Under the pieces are notes generated by a model that was not told the origin of the DNA, did not search any database, and saw only the letters and a program-made list of their open reading frames with translations. From Owenia fusiformis (lineage: Eukaryota; Annelida; Polychaeta; Sabellida; Oweniidae): a stretch of DNA of 64,000 nt. Numbering within the stretch: the stretch's first letter is position 1; each line of letters starts with the position of its first letter. The stretch covers positions 12,458,030-12,522,029 of the forward strand of contig CAIIXF020000009.1 in NCBI GenBank assembly GCA_903813345.2, in the 5' to 3' direction. Shown here piece by piece: positions 43,522 through 53,882 of the stretch. The translations under genes were made by a program, and so were the position numbers.

Positions 43522-44105
43522 AGTTCTAAATTGACATTGTCTTATTTTTCGAGTATGGTAGATTTATTATCTGAAAACGAAATGATTCACATAGATAACC
43601 TCTGTAGACTTGTGGCAACACATTTTTCCGCCTCATTTCCAGAAAGAAAGACCCAGGGGATGTATCTCTGATGTACCCCCCAAAATTGCTTAAAAAACTG
43701 TAAAAACAGCTGGACACGAAGCCCAAAAAAGTGAATAACTTCAACAAATTTTAACATTTTCACCTGATATTATCCTCAGTATCTTTTTGACCTCTACTGA
43801 GTTGAATAAAATAATCATTTTTGGCTATACTTCTCAAAATGTTGAGATATCGAGCATGTAATATTTGAACTTTTGAGTGACGAACTTTTGAAAAAGACCC
43901 ATATACCTTCTCACAGCTATGAGCAAGATGATAAAACTGGTCGAGTGAACTCGTTTGAATTATTTATTCTCCGTAAAAATATCAGAGAATGTGTGTTTAT
44001 AGCGTAGCTTTGGTTTTGTAAATCAATGAAGTATGATATACACGGATGAGTAAATATAGATTATTTAAACAAAAGTGCAAAATTCCTCCATTGAAAAGTG
44101 CAGAG

Positions 44106-44164
44106 GCGAGCACCCACGATACATTGCATATAAATGACTGCATCCACATAGATCGACTAGCCAC
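44106..44164 (-). repeat. 59-bp repeat, right inverted copy
   Basis: Exact reverse complement of 37659-37717, again next to TGACACATGCACT-type units (44205-44365). Confidence 0.85.
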
Positions 44165-44369
44165 GGTGTAATAAGATGACATGCACTATTTAAGTGAAAA
44201 ATACAATTCCATTGTGACACAAACACTTGCACATACTCTGTCAATGCAACACACACCAGTATCAAAGTGAAATATGCACCCTTGCACTACCAATTTGACA
44301 CATGCACTAACAAAGTGACTCGTACACTGACTGTTAAATTGACACGTGTCCTACCGAGGTGACATTACC

Positions 44370-45170
44370 AATTTTCTAAAACAGCCAACAGTTCCGACTC
44401 AATTTCATGAGAATAGACAAGTTGCAGCCATATTTGGGCAACTTGAAAGTGAACACGATTCTAGATATTGTTGTCCACCTATCAATTTGTAGGAATGCTG
44501 GGAACGTTATTCCAACTTTCTTCCTCAAATTATACTCAATCGGGCAAATAAGGCCAGTGAAGTGAAAATAGTTTACAAGGGACCATAATTTTACAAGTTT
44601 TACATAAACGTGTTGCATAACAGAGCTAACTAAACCTCTCTATTGTCTTGTATTTTGAAACAATATGGCCAGATCTTTACTTGCCTTACAATACAAACTT
44701 GAGATAGTTCAAAACTTTAAAAGAAAATCAAAAAAATTGTCAAGAAATGTCAAATACACATTTAGTAGTGGATATATTTTAGCTTGGCCCTATTCTATAA
44801 GGAAGCCTAAATAACGACACAAAGTACGAAAGTATTAATTGTAAACATGTACATTTGATTATTCCGCTAATCACTATACGGATGGATATTAAACAATAAG
44901 CAATTTAATTCCTTAAATATTTCGAAATTGGAGAATTACCCAGCTTTAATAGTTAGTTAAAGGACCAGGTATAGTATGGCAAGTAAATTCAGTAGTCAGT
45001 CCTATCTTTCACCATGCGTACTTTCTCAAGTTAAATGTGAAATTTCTCATTAAAACAGTATATAATGTTATCTTTCAAGTAAATTCTCGAGAGTAATAAA
45101 AGTATCAATCAAAGAATTGGAAGTAAATTAAAAATTATAATAAGGGACCCCATGTCAACAGTTTTTTCAA
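44370..45170. other. No gene recognised
   Basis: AT-rich intergenic sequence with no supported feature. Confidence 0.5.
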
Positions 45171-45177
45171 AATGTAT

Positions 45178-45555
45178 TGTTTTAGAAAACACATCAAACA
45201 CTTGTTTTGTTCTTGGTATCATGTTTCCAGAGTGAAATGAAACATCTTTCCGAACCTCATTGGAACAAAACGACACAAACACAACATGATTAGGTCTCTC
45301 AATATTGTAATTGTACAAAGAAAGTTTTGGTTGATTTTGAAAATGTATCTTGTTAATGAAATTTGAATGCTTTTTTAAAATCAACCCAAAACTCCTTTGT
45401 ATAACTTTAATATTGAGAGGTCTAAAAACATGTTGTATTTTATGTTATTTTGTTCCAACAAGGTTCCAAAAACAGTTATATAAAATATTTCTAAATAATC
45501 AACCAGTCAACATTACATAAAATACCGTGTTTTACAGAATGTTTTCAATGATTGG
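45178..45555. repeat. Dispersed repeat, copy 2
   Basis: Same orientation and order of blocks as 35030-35445, with small indels. It leads directly into the LINE fragment. Confidence 0.75.
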
Positions 45556-45570
45556 TTTAAGAGAAAAACG

Positions 45571-45757
45571 TTGTTGAATTCAGTTCTCCATATCGATACC
45601 ACTACTTTGTCAATCAATCAAAATGATTGGAAGAAGATAAATAAACTTAACAAACTGAGTAACTATGAACCAAAGTTATCATCCTTCACTTACAAAGTCC
45701 TTCATCGATTTTTAGCAACTAATACATACTTAAAAATGTGTGGACTCATAGAGTCAA
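45571..45757 (+). pseudogene. LINE ORF2 C-terminal fragment, 5' piece
   Basis: Encodes part of a non-LTR retrotransposon reverse-transcriptase protein, with YKVLHRFLATNTYLKMCGL, a motif common just before the C-terminal CCHC knuckle of LINE ORF2 proteins. The reading breaks at an inserted element at 45758 and resumes in the same frame at 46558. The upstream RT domain is absent: a typical 5'-truncated copy. Confidence 0.75.
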
Positions 45758-46549
45758 CAGTGTTTTCAGTAGGCTTGTCCAAAATTGCGTCCCTTGGACG
45801 TAATGATTTTCAAAAAATGCGTCTCCCTTCAAAAAACTGCGTCCCTTGAAAAAATGTTCCCGGGAATTCAAAAGTCACGTTTTTACACTGTATGAAATAA
45901 ATTGATGAAATTTTGTACCACTGCTTTTGCTATTTATCGGTCTGAATCAGCGTTCTTGCAAGTCTAGTATGTCATTGAATGATACAGATACCATCATAAC
46001 TTATATTCTCCCATTTAAAACACCTTTTCCTTGCGAATTTCGAAACAATTTGCTATTGATTTTGCTTTAGCATGTTTAGTTTAGGGGCAATCTGCGCGAG
46101 GTTCAACTTTTTAGTTCAGTTTCTTGCGCATATGCAGTCTCAAATAATGATCACGTGATCACACTTGACCAATTGAAAATGGTTTGAATCAGGTCTTAAG
46201 CTACCGGCCAATCGTAGGACTCATACTGATTACTGCTCGGAAATCGAGTATTGTATAAATTTTTGTCCTATCACATGCCTCGTACTATTTCGATCAGAAA
46301 TCAACTTCCGGGAAGGAAATTTCGAAAGAAAATTTTATTTCTTTTAGAAATAGAATTTTCTTCAATTATTTATTGGATTCTGACGAAATAAAGAGACTGA
46401 AGGTAAGATCTTTATCAAATCATTCATCCAAAGTTGATTGTATGAGTATGGCTTGCACTGCGTCCACAAAACGCAATCACTTTTTATTTCCGGGTCCATG
46501 GATTTTTCATTACGTTTTTGCAATACTTGGACGGCGTTATTGAAATAGC
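45758..46549. mobile_element. hAT-like MITE inserted in the LINE
   Basis: The 792-bp insert is bracketed by AGAGTCAA (45750-45757 and 46550-46557), an 8-bp target duplication. It starts CAGTG, as hAT elements do. The left end TTTTCAGTAGGCTTGTCCAA and the inverted right end ATTTCAATAACGCCGTCCAA pair imperfectly. Removing it with one AGAGTCAA restores the LINE frame. No transposase is encoded. Confidence 0.75.
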
Positions 46550-46557
46550 AGAGTCAA

Positions 46558-46907
46558 ACATTTGCACTTTTTGTAAAGCAAATCTTGAAACCATTTGCCA
46601 TCTTCTGTATGAATGTACTATTGTAAGTGCTTTATTAAATGACATTAAACAATGGCTCCCTTTAGAGCTCACATTGCTATGTACTAAACAAAATGTATTG
46701 ATAGGACCTGAGAGTATAAATGAAAAAACAATCATCCTAAATAATATGCTATGTATTTTTAAAAGGTATGTTTATTTGTGCAAATATTCTATGCTAAAAC
46801 CAACACTTAAAGGTTTTATAAGTAATGTGAAGGAATATTTTATTATGGACAAACGGATTGGCAGAGACGATAAGTGGAAAATCATGGAAGCAAAATTAAA
46901 CAAATGA
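46558..46907 (+). pseudogene. LINE ORF2 C-terminal fragment, 3' piece
   Basis: Continues the LINE protein with CX2CX8HX4C (CTFCKANLETICHLLYEC) and runs to a stop at 46907. An A-rich tail and AAATAGAAAAAAAA follow by 47085. The clade (L1/Tx1-like or CR1/L2-like) cannot be settled from this fragment. Confidence 0.75.
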
Positions 46908-47165
46908 TACTGATGATTTTTTTCCTTTAAATAAAAAAAATTACCAATGGTATAACATTTCTTAAAGACTAACGTTTAACCAATACTGTACATTGTAAAA
47001 TGTATGTTTACCATGTAACTGTATTGTAATTGTTTTTTTGCAATTGCTTTAACATGTTTTTCTTTGAAATAGAAAAAAAATATTTCTATTACATATGATA
47101 CATATTATAGGTTATTCCATGGTTGATTTTCAATATGATTTTTTCATGATTAACATAATAGCCCT

Positions 47166-47842
47166 ATTTACACTACACGCGACATTTCAAGACGTCTTAG
47201 CTAAAACGTTTTAGTAAAATCATGTTGAGTTTACACCACCATTTTCAAGACGTCTTACGAAATATGATAACACCTGTGAGTTTACACCTGTTTTTCTAAC
47301 TCTTAGAGATATGTAGGCATACATGTAAAATGAAGAAAGCAGTTAAACACTGGTTAAAGGATGGTTAAGTCAACATAGCTATTCCTTTCCCGCTTCTATA
47401 CTTTCTGCTAAAGAATACATCGGCTTCAAAAAACATATGTCCTAAAGAGAGCATTGTTAAAAGCATGAAAGAGGGCAGGAAGATTTTGTTCATATATTAG
47501 GATTATGATAGAACGCTAGGCGAATTAGTTCTTCTCGATATTTTTGGGATGATATTGGTAGCAAAGGGATGAGGGATGTAATCAGGAAGTTTTAATTTTT
47601 CGTTCAGTGCAACGCATAAAACCGGGTTAAGAGCTCTAAGCTAAAACCGATGATTTCCACTCGCTTGTAAAACGTTTTAACGCTAAGACGTCTTGGCTAT
47701 GCCTAGGGTCCTAAAACGTTTTAGCTAAGCGCTCTTAGCTGAGAGAGCTCTTGAGAAAATCTGGATTTACATTACATTTGTAAAACGTTTTAAATAACGC
47801 TAAAACGTTTTGGCCAAAACGTCTTAGGGCTCTAGTGTAAAT
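47166..47842. mobile_element. MITE with ATTTACACTA ends and AAAACGTTTT clusters
   Basis: The ends ATTTACACTA and TAGTGTAAAT are exact inverses, and the adjoining AAGACGTCTTAG / AAAACGTCTTAG blocks also pair. Five copies of the palindrome AAAACGTTTT occur inside (near 47204, 47670, 47714, 47781, 47803), with several AAGACGTCTTAG-like strings. It would lie in the first intron of the candidate minus-strand gene starting at 48022. Confidence 0.7.
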
Positions 47843-47922
47843 CCAACAATTTACTGACCGAAATACGATATAGACCAAAAGAGCGTAGAGGTTGACGTTC
47901 AGATCTAAAATGTATACTTTAC

Positions 47923-48022
47923 CGAATTCAAATGCGGCCCCATTTACCGCACGGTAACTCGAGTTCAGTCGTCTCCTTTGGCCATAAATGCAATCATTCC
48001 AGGAGCTGATGAACTCTGTCAT
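47923..48022 (-). CDS. Candidate first coding exon, gene unknown
   Basis: Starts ATGACAGAGTTC and stays open to GAATTCG|GTAAAG, 33 codons plus one base. The peptide MTEFISSWNDCIYGQRRRLN and the following residues have ordinary composition and higher GC than the flanks, unlike the surrounding repeats. I do not recognise the protein. It points away from another candidate first exon at 48766, which fits a divergent promoter. Further exons would lie leftward; none was identified. Confidence 0.4.
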
Positions 48023-48379
48023 TCATGCCAACGGTACCCCATCGAATGCTGGTTTGAATGACTCTGTCCATTAAGGTTGTGGATCCTCGACACATTTGGT
48101 TCAAACTCCAAGTGCAAACTAACGGTTAACCTAGGTGTTGGGCCTAGCCTAGCTTGGTCAAAACGAAACGAGATCAAATGTGATCGGATACCGACGAATG
48201 CCGAGTAGGCCTGATCTTATTTTAGACATGAATGTGCACTTTATAATATCTAACTCAAACAGTTTTTTGATGAAAAACATTTGACCCTTCATCTTGCGTA
48301 TTTATCATAACAATTGGAGGTATATTAGTCTATTAGAAGAAATTCAACTACTTTCATTCATAAATTTCAAATCAACTTA

Positions 48380-48760
48380 CAATATTATCCGTGCTGTACA
48401 ATCGAGGCGGCTTGCAGCGCGTTGTCCAATCAGACGCAAGTATTTGTTATTTTTCGATTTCGTAGAATTCACTTGGCGTTCGTAGAAAAAACTACGTTCA
48501 AAAGGTCAATGTGACATGTAGTAGCCTATTATAAGTAGTAGTCACTGCGTCCGCGTATGCTTTCTGCTACGCATATGTCCCGTCACGTATCAAGATGGAT
48601 GAACATTCACAAGACGTGGATGGTTCAGATTTATTTTAAGAGATGCAGAACTAATGATCCACGAAGTATTTTCTTTGATATAGCCTACACGGTGTCCAAC
48701 CCAAACGCTCTTACATGCACGACGGAGCGTTTCATTCACGCGGAAACGCTGCGGAGTGAA
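48380..48760. promoter_or_regulatory. Possible bidirectional promoter region
   Basis: Locally richer in CG, with CCAAT in GTTGTCCAATCAGACGC near 48422, between two oppositely directed candidate start exons. There is no clear TATA box. The evidence is positional and weak. Confidence 0.35.
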
Positions 48761-48765
48761 ATAAA

Positions 48766-48795
48766 ATGGCGGCTAATGAAGATCCCACTATGACC
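48766..48795 (+). CDS. Candidate first coding exon MAANEDPTMT, gene unknown
   Basis: ATGGCGGCTAATGAAG in good start context (AAAATGG) runs ten codons to a strong donor ACC|GTAAGT. Such short N-terminal exons are common in animals. I do not recognise the protein, and the next exon was not found. Confidence 0.4.
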
Positions 48796-48799
48796 GTAA

Positions 48800-49847
48800 G
48801 TATTGTTTCACTCGTTTCTCTTACATATCATACGTTATGCTGGCATATTATGTACCATTCGATGAACAATACCCTGAGCAAAGATATTATTTATTCAACT
48901 TCTTGTGGTAAACTGTTATTTGATTGATCAAAGCTCCGAACTGAAGATCGAACGAAGCTGAAGTTGGCGAATCGACCACAGTATTCATATGAAAACGTTA
49001 AATCTTTCTGTCAAAGTAGTAGACCACACTCTTATATTCTCATTTCCTAAAATTCCAGTCCAAATACATTACTCATTCTCGATAAATCACTTGTTTTCCT
49101 TGAAACACTACCACGCGGTACTAACTCGACGGGGCGTATCGAAACCAAAACGCCCCGCAAAACCGTTAATTTGAATTTCAAACCTACCCTTTCTTTGGAA
49201 AATCAATGATTGTGAGTCTCGCAGTACACCGTTTTTCTTCAAGCTTGTTCCATTAAAACCTTCACAGATATACCTTTCACTCGAGACATTGTTTTTGAGT
49301 ACAGAGTCACTCTTGGTCCCCAGATGTGAGAAGATGCAAATCTTCAGAGATTTCAACCAAAAGCCTCGATATATCGGCAGTTCTTTTATTATTCTCCCCT
49401 ATATTTTGCACAAGGACTCCCATTACAACCCTCCATCTCAGCATCAACATATTTATTACATTAAACGCAACAATTTCCAAAAGTCCTACGCATGTTCGAA
49501 ATTGATCAAAACGCCGCGTTCTCTTCCAAAACGCCCCGTTGGGTCTATACATTTCTACTTCCGGTTGAGCGTTTGGCTGTTCCAATTTGTTTACTTACCT
49601 CCTGACCCCGACCGTTAAGTTTTTTTATTGACATGTCGGCCTATTTTATTGGTTTCACGCATATCTACTACATTGATAATTATTGAAATTATTGAGATTA
49701 CAGTTTACAAATGCTCCGACAGAAAAGTTTGGCTCAGGACAATTTCTCCATGCCATTTTGAATTTTGCAGACGAGAGTGGGATGCGAAAAGAACGGAACG
49801 GCCTAAACTGACCAATGAGTGCATTGAACGAAACACTTAGTACAGAG
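48800..49847. other. No further exon recognised
   Basis: Contains AAAACGCCCCG-type strings at 49150 and 49530 in both orientations. A 92-codon minus-strand frame at 49307-49585 has no ATG at its start and no known domain. Confidence 0.4.
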
Positions 49848-50020
49848 CCGGTGTAAAAGGGTAGGAGGTCCTCTCAAAGTATGACCCTACTCTCCATTGA
49901 TTTATATGGTGACCTAAATATAACCCTTTCCCTTATTATCTTATACACAATCAGGGCCAGTAAGGGCCGTTTAAAAAGGGGACCATAATCCCCAGGGGAC
50001 CATAATTTCTTTCACACCGG
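49848..50020. mobile_element. MITE, CCGGTGTAAAAG family, copy C
   Basis: Starts CCGGTGTAAAAGGGTAGGAG and ends TTCTTTCACACCGG. The interior has TTGATTTATATGGTGACC, GGGCCAGTAAGGGCC and GGACCATAAT, as in the other copies. A remnant end lies at 57628-57651. Confidence 0.75.
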
Positions 50021-50294
50021 GAATTTGATCTCGAATAGAACCCATTGACTTTGTTTACTAGAAGGCGTGAATAGAGTCATGTTCGAATCCGTATTAATGT
50101 CAACAAAACCACTAATACGGAACGGTGTAAACGGGACCGTGTTGATATGTCACTTGGTATGCATATATTTGTAGATATCATTGCTGAATACAGTGAAGGT
50201 ACTTTTACTGATTTTCCAATCAACCATGTTAACTCCTCATTGCCCTTGATATACATGAATAACAGAGATACAATTTTTGATTTACGAAAGGAAA

Positions 50295-50300
50295 TTTATT
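50295..50300 (-). terminator. Candidate polyadenylation signal of the cysteine-rich gene
   Basis: AATAAA on the minus strand, 300 bp after the stop codon at 50600. Confidence 0.4.
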
Positions 50301-50599
50301 CATATGCTATGAAACATTAGAAACATTCAGTGCGAACTAGGTTTTACTTTCACATTAATAAATGGTGAATACTAATGATGAAATCAGATAGATTATTCTA
50401 CAACAGTTTATGATCTTAGAACGAAATTCTCGTTGAACGATTCATTCCAATATACATATAGAGCCAATGTTACAATGTTTTGCCAAATTACTAAGATTAA
50501 ATATTAAATCTCAAATTGTTAAATATGAGTCCTATATATAAAGTCACAATGATTCCGGTTTCTTGAAGAATACACATCTTAGCCATACGCCTGTGTTTT

Positions 50600-50786
50600 C
50601 TATGGTATCTTGGGTTTACAACTCTCATATATTGTTTTCAAGCCTATGGAGATACAGCACCCAGTTTCCCCCTTACATGTGTCGGAAACGTTTTCAACAC
50701 TAGAGGTCTTGCAGCAACGTGAGGGGGTTGTTCTATCAACACACCTCGAGCCATACTTCTTGCAGTCCATTCCAGCCCATTCCCAC
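50600..50786 (-). CDS. Secreted cysteine-rich prepropeptide, exon 4 (mature domain)
   Basis: The exon starts after ACGTTATAG in phase 2 and ends at a TAG. It encodes eight cysteines spaced C-x6-C-x8-CC-x11-C-x5-CC-x11-C in about 62 residues, starting just after a Lys-Arg site at the end of exon 3. The pattern suggests four disulphides in a compact secreted peptide. Antimicrobial, hormone-like, protease-inhibitor or venom-type roles are all possible; I know no family with exactly this spacing and assign no function. The four exons total 477 bp (158 residues) with matching phases at every junction. Confidence 0.75.
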
Positions 50787-50880
50787 CTATAACGTATATT
50801 CAGACAAACAGAAATTAGAGAGATTTTATCATTATTAATATCCATTGGGGTGAGTAATGGATGACATTTAGCAATAAGTG

Positions 50881-51537
50881 TTAAGGTGGCATATACCTTG
50901 TTTATTTTTCATGAAGCCATTCAGTAAAATTACGATTTCTGTGCACCCTGATGTCCAATCAAGATCAATCGAGTATCGAGTATTGTTTTGAAGTCAGAAA
51001 ACCCCAATGAGACAATACAAACACAGAGAACTTACCCGGAAGACTGCAGATTTCATGCAATGTTTTACGTTCATGTAAACGAGTAAAGTACATCTAATCC
51101 CCATGTAAAACACTGGCCTACGTGACATGTACTCGCATGTTCAAACTGTATTATACAACCTTTTCAATATGGCATTTCAATTGCTTTCGTGTTTTGTATA
51201 TCCCTCGAGCTGCTTAATAAGGCAATGTATCTTCAAATAAAACCTTAGCCAAGTAGATTAGAGTCTATGGAACACTTTTTTAAATAGTTTCCACGAGCAA
51301 TTTTGTTTGTGTACCTCATATTTTGTCTTCCCTTCCCTCCCCTTTGTCTTCTTTAGTCATAAATTACGTCAATATAGCGTGCAAACTCTGTGGAGACGTT
51401 TGTCATTCTCGGTTGTCCAAACGTGTCAGGAACACAAAGATACTCAAATGATCTTGATTGGACATCAGGGTGCAGAGAAATCGTAATTTTGCTGAGTGGC
51501 TTCACGAAAAAATAAACAGGGTTATAAGGCACGTTAA
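50881..51537. mobile_element. MITE with TTAA at both ends, in intron 3
   Basis: TTAA at 50881 and 51534 bounds inverted arms. The left GAAGCCATTCAGTAAAATTACGATTTCT and the right inverted copy at 51475-51508 pair closely, as do CACCCTGATGTCCAATCAAGATC blocks. TTAA duplication is typical of piggyBac-type insertion, though the terminal bases are not canonical for piggyBac. Confidence 0.7.
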
Positions 51538-51549
51538 TACGGGATCACC

Positions 51550-51745
51550 TCATTATACCGAAGCTCATTATACCGAAACCCCTTATACCGACGCGCATTG
51601 TACCGAAAACCAATATACCGACGCGCATTGTACCGAAAACCAATTTACCGACGCGCATTGTACCGAAAACCAATATACCGGTGCGCGTTGTAACGAAATC
51701 AGTGCGCTTTGTAACGAAATACGTGCGCGTTGTACCGAAGACCAT
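51550..51745. repeat. 30-bp tandem repeat (TATACCGACGCGCATTGTACCGAAAACCAA)
   Basis: About six units, each made of two related 15-bp halves (ACCGACGCGCATTGT and ACCGAAAACCAATAT). The plus-strand frame through it gives a ten-residue repeat and is not taken as a gene. Similar ACCGAAAACC strings occur at 52567-52620. Confidence 0.85.
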
Positions 51746-52542
51746 TGCTGTTGTGTATACCGACAGTCCGACACCATGATTTTGTGATGTAAAAAGGCTT
51801 GTAATGGAAGATGTATGATAAGTATGATAAGTATTATTGAAAATTATGCATATTCAATCAGGAAGACCAGACAAGAAATAGCATGTACAGTGCTGGTATA
51901 TATATTAATTGATCAGTCGTTTAATTGGCACATTTTCTTGAATTTTAACATTTAATGTCTCAAACTCCCACAAACTGCAGGCAAAGTATATCCCATAAAT
52001 CATATTTACCAAAATGAGTGTCTCCAAGGTTTCACTCCAGCGTTTGCATAATGCATTTGTCACGAGTTTGAGCTCAAATTTCGCCAAAATAAAGTAGCCT
52101 AAGGGTAGTCTCTGACAGGTTTGTTTATTGTGGTAAGCTTGTAAGTGCTCAGAACCAAATAATTCATGTGCGCAATATAATCAAATAATCTGATTGGTCT
52201 AAACTTTGCTGCACATGCGCACAATGTGTGCCATGTTTTTTTCTAGTGATTTCGTTTCGTTTCATGGAGTTTGCGTTTCAGTGCAACTTCCGCAAAAATG
52301 GCCGACCATGGACAGAATTAATAGGTAAAATCACTTCGAAATTTCAAGAGAACTTCTTACCTAATAGCAAAACTTTTGTTTTATTTGTGCATTCTATCTA
52401 TCAGATAAGAGTTTCAGGGGTATGTAGGCACATTCATTTTGGTAGGAGCACTCTGTTTAGTTTGAAAACGCACCCTTTATTATTATTATATATCAGCACT
52501 ATAAAAATGAGCATTCCTTTGTACTAAAATCAGAAGTTTATT

Positions 52543-52916
52543 GATCCACTCGATTAAGCTACGCTGGTTACCGAAACGAACCGATAACCATTGTACAGAA
52601 AACCAGTATACCGAACCGTTTCAGTAACAAAATGTCGGAACGTCGAAGGTACGATTTTTATTTTTTCCTTATTTCACGCGTTGTAGGCAGAATCCCCACA
52701 ACATTTTTTCTCACAAACGTGTATCAGTATCATATGTTTTAGAAAATGTACGTGTTTGCGAAAAAATGGCTCAGACGACAACAAAATCGTCGATTTAATT
52801 CCTCACTGAAGTTACAGAAACGGTTTGGGTTAAAAGTGCAGATCTTAACTGTTTTTCGAGATATCAATGTTCCGACATTTTGTTACCGAAACGGTTCCAG
52901 CGTAATCGAGTGGATC
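52543..52916. mobile_element. Inverted-repeat MITE in intron 3
   Basis: GATCCACTCGATTAAGCTACGCTGG pairs with CCAGCGTAATCGAGTGGATC, and TTTCAGTAACAAAATGTCGGAAC pairs with GTTCCGACATTTTGTTACCGAAA further in. It is 374 bp with no coding capacity. Confidence 0.8.
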
Positions 52917-52995
52917 ACCGGTGAGATTGAATGACGAAACATTTTGACATGCAAGGTTTGTTTCATTCTATGCAGAAGGAAAGAGAGAAACTTAC

Positions 52996-53059
52996 ATTCT
53001 TTTGGTGTTTTCGAGAGTCTGCTCTAGAGATTCCAGTTCAGATGCAAATCTGGTTTCCT
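52996..53059 (-). CDS. Cysteine-rich prepropeptide, exon 3 (propeptide)
   Basis: A 64-bp exon between TTGTTTCAG and GTAAGTTT, phase 1 in and phase 2 out. It encodes an acidic, helix-prone stretch (ELESLEQTLENTKR) that ends in Lys-Arg, a prohormone-convertase cleavage site at the border of the cysteine domain. Confidence 0.75.
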
Positions 53060-53593
53060 CTGAAACAAGATTATTGACGATTATTGGTCAATTAATACAG
53101 AACAGATCTAAATTATTTGAAGGGTAACTCATGGTAAGAATAGTTGAATGTTTTAGCATTGCGGGGGCAACAGGGTGTGGATAGAGGGACAATATGTTTT
53201 TGGGTTGTAGTTTAGAGTTGAAGGAGCTGAAGCACTTTTTGCATGTTTTTAACCTAATCTGTCAAAAAGAACCTCCCCTGGAAAAAGCCCCCCTCCCCTG
53301 GTAAAAGAATTTTCTTAGAAGAACACAAGTTAATTTAGTCTCAACAAGTAGATTCATGCCGGATAGTATGCTAGAATCAACAGCAAGAACAGAAGTTCTT
53401 AAACAGGACATTTGGTTTGCTTTTTAGAACTTTTTATTGGCTCTAAAAGGGGCAATGTGCATGTCTGTACGAGTAGAGAAACAATAGGATTTGGATTTTT
53501 TAATTTTAGTTATTTATCAGATTAATCTTTCAAGGATGTGACACATACAAATAGATAAAGTATTATAATTAATTTATTTATTTATTTATTTAC

Positions 53594-53638
53594 CTTGGAG
53601 AAGCAGGTCAGATTGTACCAATTCTTCCCTTTTTCGTA
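53594..53638 (-). CDS. Cysteine-rich prepropeptide, exon 2 (propeptide)
   Basis: A 45-bp exon between TTTTTCAG and GTAAATAA, phase 1 to 1. It starts with a basic cluster RKR followed by EELVQSDLLLQ, continuing the charged propeptide. A second cleavage at RKR is possible. Confidence 0.7.
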
Positions 53639-53882
53639 CTGAAAAATAATTAAGCAGTATGTACCAATATGAATCAATTGAACTATTTCAATAGATATCA
53701 ATACAAGGTGGATTGTCAAATTATATGTCCTTCAGTACGTGATAAAGGAATGAAATATTATTGACTAAAATTAAATACAGTAATCAACTTCATTCAGACG
53801 TCTAGATTTTAATCAATAATAGACGGAATTTTTATAGAAATTGTCAATATTTTCACGCATAAGTAGATTTCGGAAATCTCAC

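Larger units (their letters stand above)
39059..43901. mobile_element. 4.84-kb TIR element with AACGTGCGTGACG motif array
   Basis: The ends are a perfect 26-bp inverted repeat starting TGGGTCTTTTTCAAAAGTTC. TATA flanks both sides (39055-39058 and 43902-43905), a possible target duplication. The outer thirds carry 11 copies of a 13-bp motif near AACGTGCGTGACG, often followed within 10 bp by TTGACACGA. The middle has three separate tandem arrays and no recognisable transposase. It is probably a large non-autonomous DNA transposon with subterminal transposase-binding repeats. The superfamily is unknown to me. Confidence 0.8.

Noticed and set aside
45571-45849. Single 92-codon protein through 45849
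   Set aside because: Only the part to 45757 is LINE; the rest reads into the inserted hAT-like element.
51458-51787. 109-codon Cys/His-rich plus-strand frame (YTDAHCTENQ repeats)
   Set aside because: It spans a MITE end and a 30-bp tandem repeat; cysteines arise from the repeat unit, with no signal peptide or splice support.
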